A stretch of 64,000 nucleotides of DNA from Solirubrobacterales bacterium. GTDB taxonomy: Bacteria; Actinomycetota; Thermoleophilia; Solirubrobacterales; Solirubrobacteraceae. Position 1 is the stretch's first letter. Every line of letters begins with the position of its first letter. Shown here one piece after another: positions 42,733 through 51,522 of this stretch. The translations under genes and the position numbers were made by a program. The notes below the pieces were generated by a model that was not told the origin of the DNA, ran no database searches, and worked only from the letters and a program-made list of their open reading frames with translations. The DNA lies in assembly GCA_027306855.1 (NCBI GenBank), contig DAHUYZ010000001.1:1-64000 (forward strand), given 5' to 3'.

Positions 42733-43107
42733 CTACTTCGCCGTGCCGCGACGCGCGGTCCGGGCACGTGAACGGCTCGTGGTCGTAGCGCGCGTGCCGC
42801 CGCGACGAGCGCGGGTCGCCGGCGGTTTGGCGGCCGAGGTGAGGTCCTTCTGAACGCGCTCCAGATCGCGGCGGATCGCCTTGCTCAGCTTGCCGACGTC
42901 GCGACGGGCATCGCGCACGAGGCGCGTGAGGTCCTTGCGCAGATCGGAAGCGCCCGCCCCCATCGTTCCGCGCAGCACCGAGAGGTCGGCCTGCGCATGC
43001 TCGAGCGACTTCGCGACGCGGTCGATGGCGCGACCGTTCTCCTGGTAGCGCTTGCGCGCGGCCTCCGTGGCGCGCGGCTTGGCGGCTGAACGTCGAGTGG
43101 CAGGCAT
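42733..43107 (-). CDS. Small histone-like coiled-coil protein with basic tail
   Basis: 124 residues. A helical middle (about 20-90: YQENGRAIDRVAKSLEHAQA, then DLRKDLTRLVRDARRDVGKL and RRDLERVQKDLTSAAK) is flanked by Ala/Lys/Arg/Thr-rich ends (MPATRRSAAKPRAT; TRARRGGTRATTTSRSRART). The tail is like histone H1/HupS-type nucleoid proteins. ATG 43107 is preferred because AAAGGAGC precedes it, so a start at 43185 is unlikely. It may bind DNA, but no defined DNA-binding fold is seen. Confidence 0.72.
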   Translation of the reverse strand: MPATRRSAAKPRATEAARKRYQENGRAIDRVAKSLEHAQADLSVLRGTMGAGASDLRKDLTRLVRDARRDVGKLSKAIRRDLERVQKDLTSAAKPPATRARRGGTRATTTSRSRARTARRGTAK

Positions 43108-43120
43108 CGAAGCTCCTTTG

Positions 43121-43164
43121 CTCGTGTGCTCGTGCGAGATTTCTCGTGTGCTCGTGCGAGATTT
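43121..43164. repeat. Two perfect 22-bp tandem repeats before the histone-like gene
   Basis: The 22-bp unit beginning CTCGTGTGCTCGTGC occurs at 43121-43142 and again at 43143-43164 without mismatch. It lies immediately upstream of the ribosome site of the histone-like gene, so it is in its leader or promoter. Each unit contains a short CTCG...CGAG inverted repeat. It may be an autoregulatory site or a recent slippage duplication. Confidence 0.7.
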
Positions 43165-43398
43165 CGGATCGCGGCTGCGACGCAAGCCGCCTCGTTCGCC
43201 CGTCGAAGCTATTCAACGGCGAGCGCTCCCACCAGCGGCGTTTGCCACAAGGACGCACCGGAGAACTACGCAGAGCGCTCGATCCGTAGTACGCCACGCG
43301 TAGAGGGGGCGTTCTTCGGAGGTATGTACGGTTCGGAGCAAGGATGATCGGGTAGTGCTCCACCGAGGTTCCACCTTAGACATGAAGGTCGATCGCTG

Positions 43399-43617
43399 AT
43401 GCACCAGCGCGTACGCTGCCCTCACTGCCATCACTGGACCGACGCGCTGCTCGTATGGGCCGCCGGCGACTGCTGCCCGAGCTGCAACCGGCCGATGAGC
43501 GGCCTTGCGAGGACATTCGCCGAGGAAGAGGAGCAGCCGCTACGCACGCCGCCTGACCTGTCACGATCTCGGCCTGACCGCATCTACGGAGCCACGCGCA
43601 TCTCAGGCGGCGCATAG
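43399..43617 (+). CDS. Possible small zinc-ribbon protein
   Basis: 72 residues with two knuckles, CPHCHHW at 8-14 and CCPSCNRP at about 25-32, suitable for one zinc ion, and an acidic then basic C-terminus. It overlaps the next gene by about 113 bp if that gene starts at 43505, so one of the two starts is wrong or they genuinely overlap. No clear ribosome site. Codon use fits the genome. Confidence 0.4.
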   Translation: MHQRVRCPHCHHWTDALLVWAAGDCCPSCNRPMSGLARTFAEEEEQPLRTPPDLSRSRPDRIYGATRISGGA

Positions 43618-45325
43618 CCGAGCGGTCGCGGCCACCGATCGCGGGGCGAGCCCGCTCGGAGGACGCCTACCCGCGGGCCGCCTGCTCGAGGGCACTGTCC
43701 TGACACTGCTGGCCGGGCTGGCGGCATCGCTGCCCGTCATCGCCTCGACGGTCAAAGGGCTCGGCGAAGGCCTGACGCCTACAGGCGACAGGGCGATCAT
43801 CGCCACGCGCGCCTACGACGTCTTCAGCTCGCACACGCCGCTCGTCGGCCAGTACTCGGCCTCGACGGTGCTCTACAGCCACATAGTCCACAGCCTCGGG
43901 CCGATGCTCTACTGGCTGATTGCGCTCCCCTCGCGGTTCGGGTCCGCGACCACTCCGGACGTCGTGATCGCGGCGGTCAACGTGCTCGCGATCTTTGCGA
44001 CGGTCGCGCTTGCGCGCCGGCGAGGCGGGGTCCCGCTGATGCTCGCCACGGCGGGGACGCTCGCGCTGATGTGCAACTCCTTCTCGCCCGAGACCCTGCA
44101 TGACATCTGGAACCCATCGGCTGGGCTGCTGCCGTTCACGCTGCTGTTGTTCGTGTCTTGGTCGCTCGCGTGCGGCGAATACCGGCTGCTGCCGGCTGGG
44201 ATCGTGCTGGCGAGCTTCGCGGCACAGTGCGAGCTCGTGTTCCTGCTACCCAGCGTTGGCGTGCTCGCGGTCGGGGTCTTTGGGCTCCTGACTCATGCCG
44301 CAGGCCGCGCCAAGGCCTGGCCCTGGTGGATCGCCGCGCTGGTCGCGGGTCTTGCCTGCTGGAGCGCGCCGATCGTCAATGAGCTGACCAGCCATCCGGG
44401 CAACCTGACGCTCGCTGCCGAAGCGGCGCTATCGCACGGGCCGACGCTGGGACTGACGGCCGGATGGAGAGCGGTCGTGCACGCGATCGGGATCCCGCCG
44501 TGGTGGCTTCAGTCGCCGAGCAATCCGTTCGGACGGGCGGGCGACGTGCGCTCGCCTGCCAGCGCACTGGCGACGATCTCGTGCTTGGTCATCCTCTGCG
44601 GGCTGCTCATCGTCGGCATGGCCGGGCTGCGTCGCCGTCGCCGTGACGTGCCCGCCGCGGCCATGATCGGCCTCCTGCTGTGCCTCAGTCTCGCCGCGGT
44701 GACGTCATCCAACCCGACGCGCCCGTCGCTGATCCCGTCGCTCGGCTACACGCTGTGGTTCGGGTCGGCTGCGGGCATGTGGGTGTGGCTGACGATCGGG
44801 TGGTCGATCGCGACCCTCTACGGCGTGCGGTTGAGACGCCCTGCGCCGGCGGGTGCCTCGAGGGCGCGGGCGCTCGCAGGGCGCGCGCCCGCAGCTGGTA
44901 TCGCTCTGGGACTGCTCGCAGTTCTCGCCGTCGGAACGGCTGTCGCTCTCGGCGAGGGACGCGATCAGGACGGCGACGAGTACAAGCCCGTCAAGACGGT
45001 CAACGCCGCCATCGAGCATGCGCTGGGGCCCTCCGATCGGGTGGTGCTCGTGCTGGGAGCGCACGACTTCACCGCGTTCGACTTCAGGGCCGCCGTCGTC
45101 TATGACCTGCGTAGGCGCGGCATACGCGTCTACGACCCGGCGGCGAGCGTGCGGCTCGGATCGTGGTACGAGCCGGGCAAACACAACGTCGACGCGACGG
45201 TGTACGTGTATGACGAAACGCGGCCTCCAATGCATGGGCGCGTGATCGCCAAGGTCTCCTATGGCGTCCGCCCGCACCACACGATCACCGTGATGGTCGC
45301 AAGGGCGCGACGCGCTTCGGGTTGA
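43505..45325 (+). CDS. Multi-pass membrane protein, paralogue of the convergent 45285-47108 gene
   Basis: Up to 606 residues with about ten hydrophobic helices. Segments shared with the neighbour are TRAYDVFSSHTPLVGQYS, GPMLYWLIALPSRFGS, LHDIWNPSAGLLPFTLL and HPGNLTLAAE. A soluble C-terminal domain (about 490-600) follows, with KTVNAAIEHALGPSDRVVLV and RGIRVYDPAASVRLGSWYEP. The layout recalls membrane glycosyltransferases of the GT-C type (first periplasmic loop with an acidic residue, then a C-terminal extracytoplasmic domain), but no DXD is certain. The start is uncertain: only a TTG at 43505 is available, and homology with the paralogue begins at about residue 62. Confidence 0.78.
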   Translation: MRGHSPRKRSSRYARRLTCHDLGLTASTEPRASQAAHSRAVAATDRGASPLGGRLPAGRLLEGTVLTLLAGLAASLPVIASTVKGLGEGLTPTGDRAIIATRAYDVFSSHTPLVGQYSASTVLYSHIVHSLGPMLYWLIALPSRFGSATTPDVVIAAVNVLAIFATVALARRRGGVPLMLATAGTLALMCNSFSPETLHDIWNPSAGLLPFTLLLFVSWSLACGEYRLLPAGIVLASFAAQCELVFLLPSVGVLAVGVFGLLTHAAGRAKAWPWWIAALVAGLACWSAPIVNELTSHPGNLTLAAEAALSHGPTLGLTAGWRAVVHAIGIPPWWLQSPSNPFGRAGDVRSPASALATISCLVILCGLLIVGMAGLRRRRRDVPAAAMIGLLLCLSLAAVTSSNPTRPSLIPSLGYTLWFGSAAGMWVWLTIGWSIATLYGVRLRRPAPAGASRARALAGRAPAAGIALGLLAVLAVGTAVALGEGRDQDGDEYKPVKTVNAAIEHALGPSDRVVLVLGAHDFTAFDFRAAVVYDLRRRGIRVYDPAASVRLGSWYEPGKHNVDATVYVYDETRPPMHGRVIAKVSYGVRPHHTITVMVARARRASG

Positions 45326-47108
45326 CGACCGGGGCGATCGACACCGTTACGGTTCTGATCCCCCCTAGGCCCTGCCCGGAGGGCGTAAAGCCTCTTGGTT
45401 CGCGCATGGCCACGTGGGCAACGATCCTTGCGTGGGGATCGTGAGACGCAAGACGGTCATAGGCATAGACGACGTACCGGTAGGGGTTGTGGTCGAGCTC
45501 ATACCACGGCCCGAGTCGCGCGATCGCCCCGTACTGGAGGATGCGCAGGCGTTCGCGGCGCAATAGGAACTTGATCGCCTGGTCCAGTGGAGCGGCGACG
45601 CCGCCGAGCGAGGCACGCAGGTTGATCGTCGCTCCGTGCGGGAGCTTCGCCCCTTCCAATTGGCTCTCGATCGATGCGATCGGGCCGTACTCCGCGCGGT
45701 GTGCGTCTCTCGGCTGGGCGATCGCCACCGATCCCGCGATCGGCACGGCCGCGCAGATACCGAGCACGGTGAGACCGGCGGCCGACACCGGGTGCCCGAG
45801 CGATGCAGGCCACGAGCGAGCCGACAGGGCTTCGCGCGCGAACTCGACCACGGAGAAGCCAAGCGCCAACCACACGAACATGCCCGCGACCGAACCCCAC
45901 CAGAGCGTGTAGCCGAGAACTTTGAACGAACCGACAGGCGTGCTCGCAGCGACGGCAGCGAAGGCAGCGCACAGCAGCAGGCCGATCGCGGCGGCCGATG
46001 CGATGTCGACGCGCCTGCGCCACGCGCCCGCCGTTCCCGCCGTAAGCAGCGCCGCCAGGATGGCTATGCACGAGATGACCGCGAGCGCGCTCGGCGCGGT
46101 CGTGACGTCACTCAACCGCGTGTCATAGAGGTCGCCGGGCGTGCGCAGCCAACGCGGCGGGATCCCTATTGCGCGAACGACCGCACGTGCTCCGGCGGTC
46201 GTACCCATCTTCTTGGAATGCATCGTCGCCGCCTGGTAGAGCAGCGTCAGGTTCCCCGGGCTGTGCTCGATCTCGTCGATCGCCGCAGGGGCCCAGCAGA
46301 GCATGAGCACCGCGAGCGCCGCCAGCAGCCATGGCCACAACGGACCCGGCCGCGCCCGACCTCGACGCACCGCCCGCGATGCGCTTGGAAGGGCCGGCAT
46401 CTCACGAGTGTCGGGCTCGCCGCTTTCGAGACCCCTCTTGCCTCGGGGACGCCGGCGGGAGATCGGCAGCCCAATCAGACCGACTGCTGCCAGTCCGAGC
46501 GTCGGGGCCAGGAACGCGACCTGACACTGCGCGGTGAAGCTCGCGAGAAGCGCAACGGCCGGGAGCAGCCGGTGCTCACCGCACGCGAGCGACCAGCACA
46601 GGAAGACGAGCAGAGCGAACGGGAGCAGACCGGCGGATGGGTTCCACGGGTCGTGTAGGGCCTCGGGCATGAACGAGCGGCACATGACGGCGACCGCGAC
46701 GCAGGCGACGAGCATCAGGACGATGCCTCCCCGTTTGCGTGCGAGCGCCACGATCGCGATCGCGCAGAGGGCGTTGGCGATCCCCATCGCAAGCGCGATC
46801 GTGTGAGGCGAGCCGAAGCGGGCGGGCAACGCGATCAGCCAATAGAGCATCGGCCCAGGGCTGTAGGTCAGGTGGCCGACGACTTCCGAGACGAGCGAAT
46901 ACTGTCCTACGAGCGGGCTGTGTGAGCTGAAGACGTCATAGGCGCGCGTGGCGATGATCCCCTGATCGCCTGCGGGCATCCACAGATCGGACAGCGCTCT
47001 CGCCAGCGAGACGACGATCGGAAGCGCTGCGATCAGGCCAGCCAGCAACGTCAGCGGCCACCCCGCGATCCAGCTTCGCGAGCGAGCTTCGACGTCGTTG
47101 GGAAGCAC
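45285..47108 (-). CDS. Multi-pass membrane protein, paralogue of the convergent 43505-45325 gene
   Basis: 607 residues with the same plan as its neighbour: ATRAYDVFSSHSPLVGQYS after the first helix, GPMLYWLIALPARFGS, ALHDPWNPSAGLLPFALL, SPGNLTLLYQAA, and a C-terminal soluble domain (about 495-605). A basic insert rich in Arg and Pro (about 225-260) is peculiar to this copy. It looks like a GT-C-type glycosyltransferase by topology only, and the substrate is unknown. The two genes overlap tail to tail by 41 bp, so each mRNA has an antisense 3' end. Confidence 0.8.
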   Translation of the reverse strand: MLPNDVEARSRSWIAGWPLTLLAGLIAALPIVVSLARALSDLWMPAGDQGIIATRAYDVFSSHSPLVGQYSLVSEVVGHLTYSPGPMLYWLIALPARFGSPHTIALAMGIANALCAIAIVALARKRGGIVLMLVACVAVAVMCRSFMPEALHDPWNPSAGLLPFALLVFLCWSLACGEHRLLPAVALLASFTAQCQVAFLAPTLGLAAVGLIGLPISRRRPRGKRGLESGEPDTREMPALPSASRAVRRGRARPGPLWPWLLAALAVLMLCWAPAAIDEIEHSPGNLTLLYQAATMHSKKMGTTAGARAVVRAIGIPPRWLRTPGDLYDTRLSDVTTAPSALAVISCIAILAALLTAGTAGAWRRRVDIASAAAIGLLLCAAFAAVAASTPVGSFKVLGYTLWWGSVAGMFVWLALGFSVVEFAREALSARSWPASLGHPVSAAGLTVLGICAAVPIAGSVAIAQPRDAHRAEYGPIASIESQLEGAKLPHGATINLRASLGGVAAPLDQAIKFLLRRERLRILQYGAIARLGPWYELDHNPYRYVVYAYDRLASHDPHARIVAHVAMREPRGFTPSGQGLGGIRTVTVSIAPVVNPKRVAPLRPSR

Positions 47109-47206
47109 TATTTCCGCGGTTGACTGGACCGTTCAAGCGTAAAGGCTCGACCGGCGAGCCAGAGGCAAACAGGGGTAGGGGCGAAAGACTCGAGAACGTG
47201 GATTCG

Positions 47207-47854
47207 TCAGGCGGTGACGAGGCGCGCCTGGAGATGCGTGCCGACCTTGCGCTTGACTCGCTGCAGGGCGTTGTCGACCGTCTTTGTGTCGCAGCCCAAC
47301 CGCTCGCCGACCTGCTCGTAGGAGCAGCCGTCGAGGTAGAGCGACAGGACCCGGCTCTCGAGCTCCGACAGCGCGGTCGACAGGCAGCCGACCAGCGAGC
47401 GCAGCTCCTCTGAGGAGATCACCCGATTGACGGGGTCGTTGACGCTCGGCCCGGCGATCGTCTGGTCGAGCGTCGGCACGTCATCGCCGGAGGCCGCAGG
47501 CGTCGAGGAGAACGACACGTACTGGTTCAGCGGGGTGTGCTTGTTGCGGGTCGCGGTCTTGACGGCCGTGATGATCTGGCGCGTAATGCAGAGCTCGGCG
47601 AAGTTGCGGAAGCTCGACTCGCGGTCGGTCCGGTAGTCGCGGATCGCCTTGTAAAGCCCGACGAGCCCCTCTTGTATCAGGTCGTCGGAATCCCCACCCG
47701 CAAGAAAGTAAGAGGAGGCCTTCAGGCGCACGAACCCGTGGTAGCGGCGCACGAGGCGGTCGTAGGCAGTGCGATCGCCCTGCTTGGCAAGAGCGATCAA
47801 GAAACCGTCATCAACCTTGACTTCAGATTGAGTGTTTTGGAAGATCCGTGCCAC
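47207..47854 (-). CDS. sigH: Sigma factor of the SigH/Spo0H type
   Basis: 215 residues. Region 2 (DDGFLIALAKQGDRTAYDRL, GDSDDLIQEGLVGLYKAIRD, RNFAELCITRQIITAVKTAT) and region 4 (LSELESRVLSLYLDGCSYEQ, VGERLGCDTKTVDNALQRVK) match the Spo0H/SigH group, which lacks regions 1 and 3. It starts at GTG 47854 with AAAGGAAAG upstream. It lies 118 bp after rlmB, as in Bacillus, where rlmB and sigH are close neighbours. The organism need not sporulate; in Actinobacteria SigH-like factors of this type are of unknown role. Confidence 0.9.
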   Translation of the reverse strand: MARIFQNTQSEVKVDDGFLIALAKQGDRTAYDRLVRRYHGFVRLKASSYFLAGGDSDDLIQEGLVGLYKAIRDYRTDRESSFRNFAELCITRQIITAVKTATRNKHTPLNQYVSFSSTPAASGDDVPTLDQTIAGPSVNDPVNRVISSEELRSLVGCLSTALSELESRVLSLYLDGCSYEQVGERLGCDTKTVDNALQRVKRKVGTHLQARLVTA

Positions 47855-47931
47855 GAGCTTTCCTTTCTTGGCCTTTTCCGGCCAAAATGGGCTCTGTGGC
47901 GCACTCCTCCCCTGGCGCCAAAGCTATGAAG

Positions 47932-47946
47932 TCAACCTTAGGTTGA
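47932..47946. promoter_or_regulatory. 15-bp palindrome in the rlmB-sigH intergenic region
   Basis: TCAACCTTAGGTTGA is a perfect palindrome about a central T, centred 85 bp before the sigH start. A TTGACA at 47984-47989, read leftward, lies inside the rlmB 3' end and could be a -35 element. The factor that binds the palindrome is unknown. The leader also has a TTGGCC/GGCCAA hairpin near the ribosome site. Confidence 0.5.
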
Positions 47947-47972
47947 GCGTTATGGGCGGCAGCTTGGCATAG

Positions 47973-48758
47973 TTATGGAGTCTTGTCAAGACCTTTTTCG
48001 CGGTCTTGCAAGATCCCGTACAAGAGCGCCGCGGCCGCCGCAGCCACGCCAAGCGACTCGATCTGGCCGCGCAACGGCAATGAGACGAGCTGATCGCAAC
48101 TCGAGGCGACACGCAGACGCAGACCGACGCCCTCGCTGCCGAGCACTAGCACGACCCCGCCGCTGTAGTCGGGGACTGTGTAGTCCACGGTCGGGCCGGC
48201 CTCCCCCCGGCTGTCTCGACGGCCTTCTTTGCGATCCTTCCCGCCGCCTCGCCCGGCATGAGGCGCCGGCGCGCTTGCCCCGTAGCACCAGCACCCTGCG
48301 CGGCGGGCCTGGGCAAGGAAGTCGGAAATGTTGCGAACGCGCGCGATCTTCAGATGCTCGACCGCGCCCGCGGACGCCTTGCAGACGGCGGGGGTCACCT
48401 CTGCGGAGCGGCGCTCCGCGATGACGAGGCCGCTCGCCCCGGCGCATTCGGCAGTGCGGGCGATCGAGCCGAGGTTCTGGGGATCCTGGATCTGGTCGAG
48501 CGCGACGATCAGGGGGGAAGCGACGGCAAGCAGCTCATCTGAGCCTACGTACGGGTATCCGCCGGCGTCAGCGCAGACGCCCTGATGGGCAGAGGATCCG
48601 CAACGTCGCTCGATCTCCTCTGCAGGGCGAACGCTGAGCCGAACGCCTTCCGGCCAATGCTCACGCGCGGCCCCGGCCGTGGCCCACACATCCGCGACCT
48701 GATGAGCCCGCCGCCCGCGCAACGCCTCGTGCACGGGGTTGCGACCATAGATCACCAT
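47973..48758 (-). CDS. rlmB: 23S rRNA (guanosine-2'-O-)-methyltransferase RlmB-like (SpoU/TrmH)
   Basis: A 261-residue SPOUT methyltransferase. The N-terminal substrate domain has VIYGRNPVHEALRGRR. The knotted domain shows IVALDQIQDPQNLGSIARTA (motif 1), GGVVLVLGSEGVGLRLR (motif 2) and VSLPLRGQIESLGVAAAAAA (motif 3). A Gly/Lys-rich insert (HAGRGGGKDRKEGRR region, about 165-185) lies before motif 2. The gene follows cysS by 3 bp, as in many bacteria. The modified guanosine is inferred from the family (G2251 in E. coli numbering). Confidence 0.93.
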   Translation of the reverse strand: MVIYGRNPVHEALRGRRAHQVADVWATAGAAREHWPEGVRLSVRPAEEIERRCGSSAHQGVCADAGGYPYVGSDELLAVASPLIVALDQIQDPQNLGSIARTAECAGASGLVIAERRSAEVTPAVCKASAGAVEHLKIARVRNISDFLAQARRAGCWCYGASAPAPHAGRGGGKDRKEGRRDSRGEAGPTVDYTVPDYSGGVVLVLGSEGVGLRLRVASSCDQLVSLPLRGQIESLGVAAAAAALLYGILQDREKGLDKTP

Positions 48759-48761
48759 CGT

Positions 48762-50177
48762 TCACCGCTCGGCTACAAGCGCGATCAGGTCCGGTCCGTC
48801 GGGCCCGTCGCGCACCTCCCAGCCGCGCGCCCTGATCTGCTCACGAAGGGCATCGGCGCGGTCGAAGTCCCGCTCTTGCCGCGCCCGCTCACGCTCCTGG
48901 GCAAGCTCGTAGGCCTCGGGATCGCTCGCCCGAGCGTCGTCCGCGCCAAGCGCATCTAGGTCGCCCAGCCCAACCACCCCCAGCATCTCCCGCAGATCGC
49001 CGTCCCCCGCCTCATCGCCCTCCTCGGCGCGACGGTTGGCGTCGCGAACCCATTCGAACAGGCACGCGAGCGCCTTCGGCGTGTTGAAGTCGTCGGCAAG
49101 CGCATCGAAGAAGGCCTCCTTATGGAGCGTCATCTCGGCCGGGCTCAGCTCGCCCGCGCGCAGGCGCCGCAGCGCGTCGCGGATGCGGTACACGCGCCGC
49201 TCGGCGTCATCGAGCTCAGAAGGCGAGAACGCGAGCGGCTGGCGGTAATGGCCGCCGATCAGGTACATGACGACCGCATCCCGCCCCCACCGCTCGACGA
49301 CCTCGTGCAAAGGCGCGATGTTGCCGGCCGACTTGGCCATCTTCTCGCCCGTCAACTGGATCATCCCGTTGTGCATCCAGATCTTGGCAAGCTCATGTCC
49401 GCGCGCGCAGCGAGTCTGGGCGGCCTCGTTCTCGTGATGAGGGAACACCAGGTCGGACCCACCGCCGTGGATGTCGAAGCCGACGCCCAGCAGCGACTCG
49501 GCCATCGCTGAGCACTCGATGTGCCAGCCTGGACGGCCGGGGGCCCAAACGGGCTTCTCGGGTACGTCGGTGAGGAAGCTCGCTGGGTCCCACCAGCTGT
49601 CCTCGCCCTCCTTGCGGCCCTTCCAGAGGGCGAAGTCGAGCGGGTCCTCCTTGCGCTCTGAGCCTTCGACGCCCTCGCCCTGGTCCATGTCGTCGATGCG
49701 CCGGTGGGAGAGCGAGCCGTAGGCGGGGTCGGAGCGCACCCTGAAGAAGACGTCGCCGCCGCTCGCGTACGCATGGCCCGAGTCGATCAGGTCGTTGATG
49801 TAGGCGACGATGGCGCCCATAGTCTGTGAGGCAAGGGGCTCATGGTCGGGGCGACCGAGGCCCAGAGCGTCGGTGTCGGCGGTGTAGTGGCCGATCATCC
49901 GGCAGGCAAGCTCGCCGCTTGAGATTCCCTGCTCATGCGCGGCGTCGTAGATCTTGTCGTTGACGTCGGTGACGTTCGCGACGAGGGTCGTCTGAAGGCC
50001 CTCATGCTGGAGGAAGCGCTTGAGCAGGCTGAACACGACGTAGGGCCGTGCGTTGCCGATGTGGATGCGGCTGTAGACGGTCGGGCCGCAGGCGTAGATG
50101 CCGACCCTGCCCGGGTCGCGCGGCTTCAGCGGGACGACATGCCCGCTGCGCGTGTCGTGCAGTCGAATCTCGCGCAT
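48762..50177 (-). CDS. cysS: Cysteinyl-tRNA synthetase
   Basis: A 471-residue class I synthetase. The HIGH-type signature is SRIHIGNARPYVVF at about 37-50, with zinc Cys in YACGPTV and the C-H-H/E set further on (HIECSAMAE, HHENEAAQT). The KMSKS loop is present as EKMAKSAGN. The C-terminal helical and anticodon domains are complete. No separate mshC is seen. It lies 25 bp downstream of ispF and is co-transcribed with the run ispF-cysS-rlmB. Confidence 0.96.
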   Translation of the reverse strand: MREIRLHDTRSGHVVPLKPRDPGRVGIYACGPTVYSRIHIGNARPYVVFSLLKRFLQHEGLQTTLVANVTDVNDKIYDAAHEQGISSGELACRMIGHYTADTDALGLGRPDHEPLASQTMGAIVAYINDLIDSGHAYASGGDVFFRVRSDPAYGSLSHRRIDDMDQGEGVEGSERKEDPLDFALWKGRKEGEDSWWDPASFLTDVPEKPVWAPGRPGWHIECSAMAESLLGVGFDIHGGGSDLVFPHHENEAAQTRCARGHELAKIWMHNGMIQLTGEKMAKSAGNIAPLHEVVERWGRDAVVMYLIGGHYRQPLAFSPSELDDAERRVYRIRDALRRLRAGELSPAEMTLHKEAFFDALADDFNTPKALACLFEWVRDANRRAEEGDEAGDGDLREMLGVVGLGDLDALGADDARASDPEAYELAQERERARQERDFDRADALREQIRARGWEVRDGPDGPDLIALVAER

Positions 50178-50202
50178 GGCCGGCCAACAGTAGCGACGAC
50201 GG

Positions 50203-50685
50203 TCAGTCGGCCACGCGTAGACTCACCACCGCAACGGCGGCGACGCCCTCACCGCGGCCGACGAAGCCGATACCCTCGCCGGTGCTGGCCTTGACGTTCA
50301 CGCGCGCGAGCGCGATGCCCAGGACGGCGGCCAAGCTCTCACGGATGGCGTCCCGGTGGGGCGCCAGCTTGGGCCGCTCCATGACGACCGTCGCGTCGAC
50401 GTTGACCAGCTCGAGGCCCTGCGCGTGCACGAGCGGCAGTACGGCTGCCAGCAGCTCGAGCGAATCGGCGTCGCGATAGCGCTCCTCGCTGTCGGGGAAG
50501 TGCTGGCCTATGTCCCCGAGCCCCGACGCGCCGAGTAGCGCATCGATGACCGCGTGCGTGAGCACGTCGGCGTCGGAGTGGCCCTCGAGGCCCAGGTCAC
50601 CGGGTATCTGGACACCACCGAGGATGAGCTTGCGGCCCCGCGCCAGCCGGTGTGAGTCATAGCCGATGCCGCTCAACACCGTCAT
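50203..50685 (-). CDS. ispF: 2-C-methyl-D-erythritol 2,4-cyclodiphosphate synthase
   Basis: A 160-residue MEP-pathway enzyme. The metal ligands Asp and His lie in GIGYDSHRL (about residues 7-11) and EGHSDADVLTHAVIDALLGA (about 33-52). The active-site loop has DIGQHFPDSEERYRDADS, and the C-terminus has NVKASTGEGIGFVGRGEGVA. ATG 50685 overlaps the PHP gene stop by 4 bp, giving coupling. Its usual neighbour ispD is about 8.3 kb upstream, beyond the Hyf cluster. Confidence 0.96.
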   Translation of the reverse strand: MTVLSGIGYDSHRLARGRKLILGGVQIPGDLGLEGHSDADVLTHAVIDALLGASGLGDIGQHFPDSEERYRDADSLELLAAVLPLVHAQGLELVNVDATVVMERPKLAPHRDAIRESLAAVLGIALARVNVKASTGEGIGFVGRGEGVAAVAVVSLRVAD

Positions 50686-51521
50686 GTCACGCCCGCCCCA
50701 ATCGGCTCCTGGTGCCGGCTGCGGCGCTCGAACACGCACAGCTCAGTCACACCCGCTCCCTCTAGCAGCTCGACTGCCTGCTCGTAGTCGGCACCGACCT
50801 CGGCGGGCCGGTGGGCGTCGCTGGAGAGCGCAAATGAAGCACCGGCTTCGACGCACATCTCGAGAAAGGCCGGCGCTGGATAGATCTGGCCCGCGCGCTT
50901 GCGTAGTCCGGCGGTCGACACCTCGACGGCGATACCGGACTCCGCGATTGCTTCGACGGCGGGCTCGTAGTAGCGACGCAGGTCACCTTCGGGCACAGGC
51001 CGCTCGTTGCCCCACACCTTCACGAGATCGGGGTGAGCGAGTATGTCGAACAGGCAGCTGCGCGCCGCCTCGGCGAGCGTCTGGAAATAGCGCGTCCAGA
51101 TCTCCTCGGCACTGCGGCCACTACCCCAGATGCTGTAGTCGTCCATGTCGATCGCATGGTCGCGGATGAAGTGGACCGAACCGACGACGTAGTCGAAGTC
51201 GCGCGCCTGCAGCAGGTTTGCTGTGCGGTCCTCCGCCCCAACTATGAAGTCCGCCTCGACGCCGAGCCGCAGGTCGGTCTGATTGCGCACGAACGCGCAG
51301 TACTCGTCGAGGTCGTCGACCGCATTCTCGCGCCAGAACGGGTGTTGCCAGATCGACAGGGCCTGACTGAAGCGGTAGATGTGCTCTGAGACGCCCAGCT
51401 CCGCGATGCCGAGCTCGCGCGCGACCGTGCGGTAGCGCTCGGCATTGGCCGCGGTGAAGTGCGCGGCTGCCGTGGCGCCCAGGTCGTCGGGGCGCAAGTG
51501 CAGGTGGTAGTCGGTGAGCAC
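50682..51521 (-). CDS. PHP-family phosphatase, histidinol-phosphatase-like
   Basis: 279 residues with the PHP trinuclear-metal pattern: DYHLHLRPDD at the N-terminus, VSEHIYRF, GVEADFIVG, SVHFIRDHAIDMDDY, DILAHPDLVKVWGN and FALSSDAHRPAEVG. This matches HisK/HisJ-type histidinol phosphatases or related sugar phosphatases. Its place between the arsR gene and ispF is not explained by histidine synthesis, so a nucleotide or phosphodiester substrate remains open. GTG 51521 follows the ArsR stop by one base. Confidence 0.85.
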   Translation of the reverse strand: MLTDYHLHLRPDDLGATAAAHFTAANAERYRTVARELGIAELGVSEHIYRFSQALSIWQHPFWRENAVDDLDEYCAFVRNQTDLRLGVEADFIVGAEDRTANLLQARDFDYVVGSVHFIRDHAIDMDDYSIWGSGRSAEEIWTRYFQTLAEAARSCLFDILAHPDLVKVWGNERPVPEGDLRRYYEPAVEAIAESGIAVEVSTAGLRKRAGQIYPAPAFLEMCVEAGASFALSSDAHRPAEVGADYEQAVELLEGAGVTELCVFERRSRHQEPIGAGVT

Positions 51522-51522
51522 G

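Noticed and set aside
42635-43363. A 242-codon minus-strand frame over the histone-like gene
   Set aside because: It lacks a ribosome site and has a random Arg/Ser composition. The 124-residue frame has a good ribosome site, heptad helices and a basic tail.
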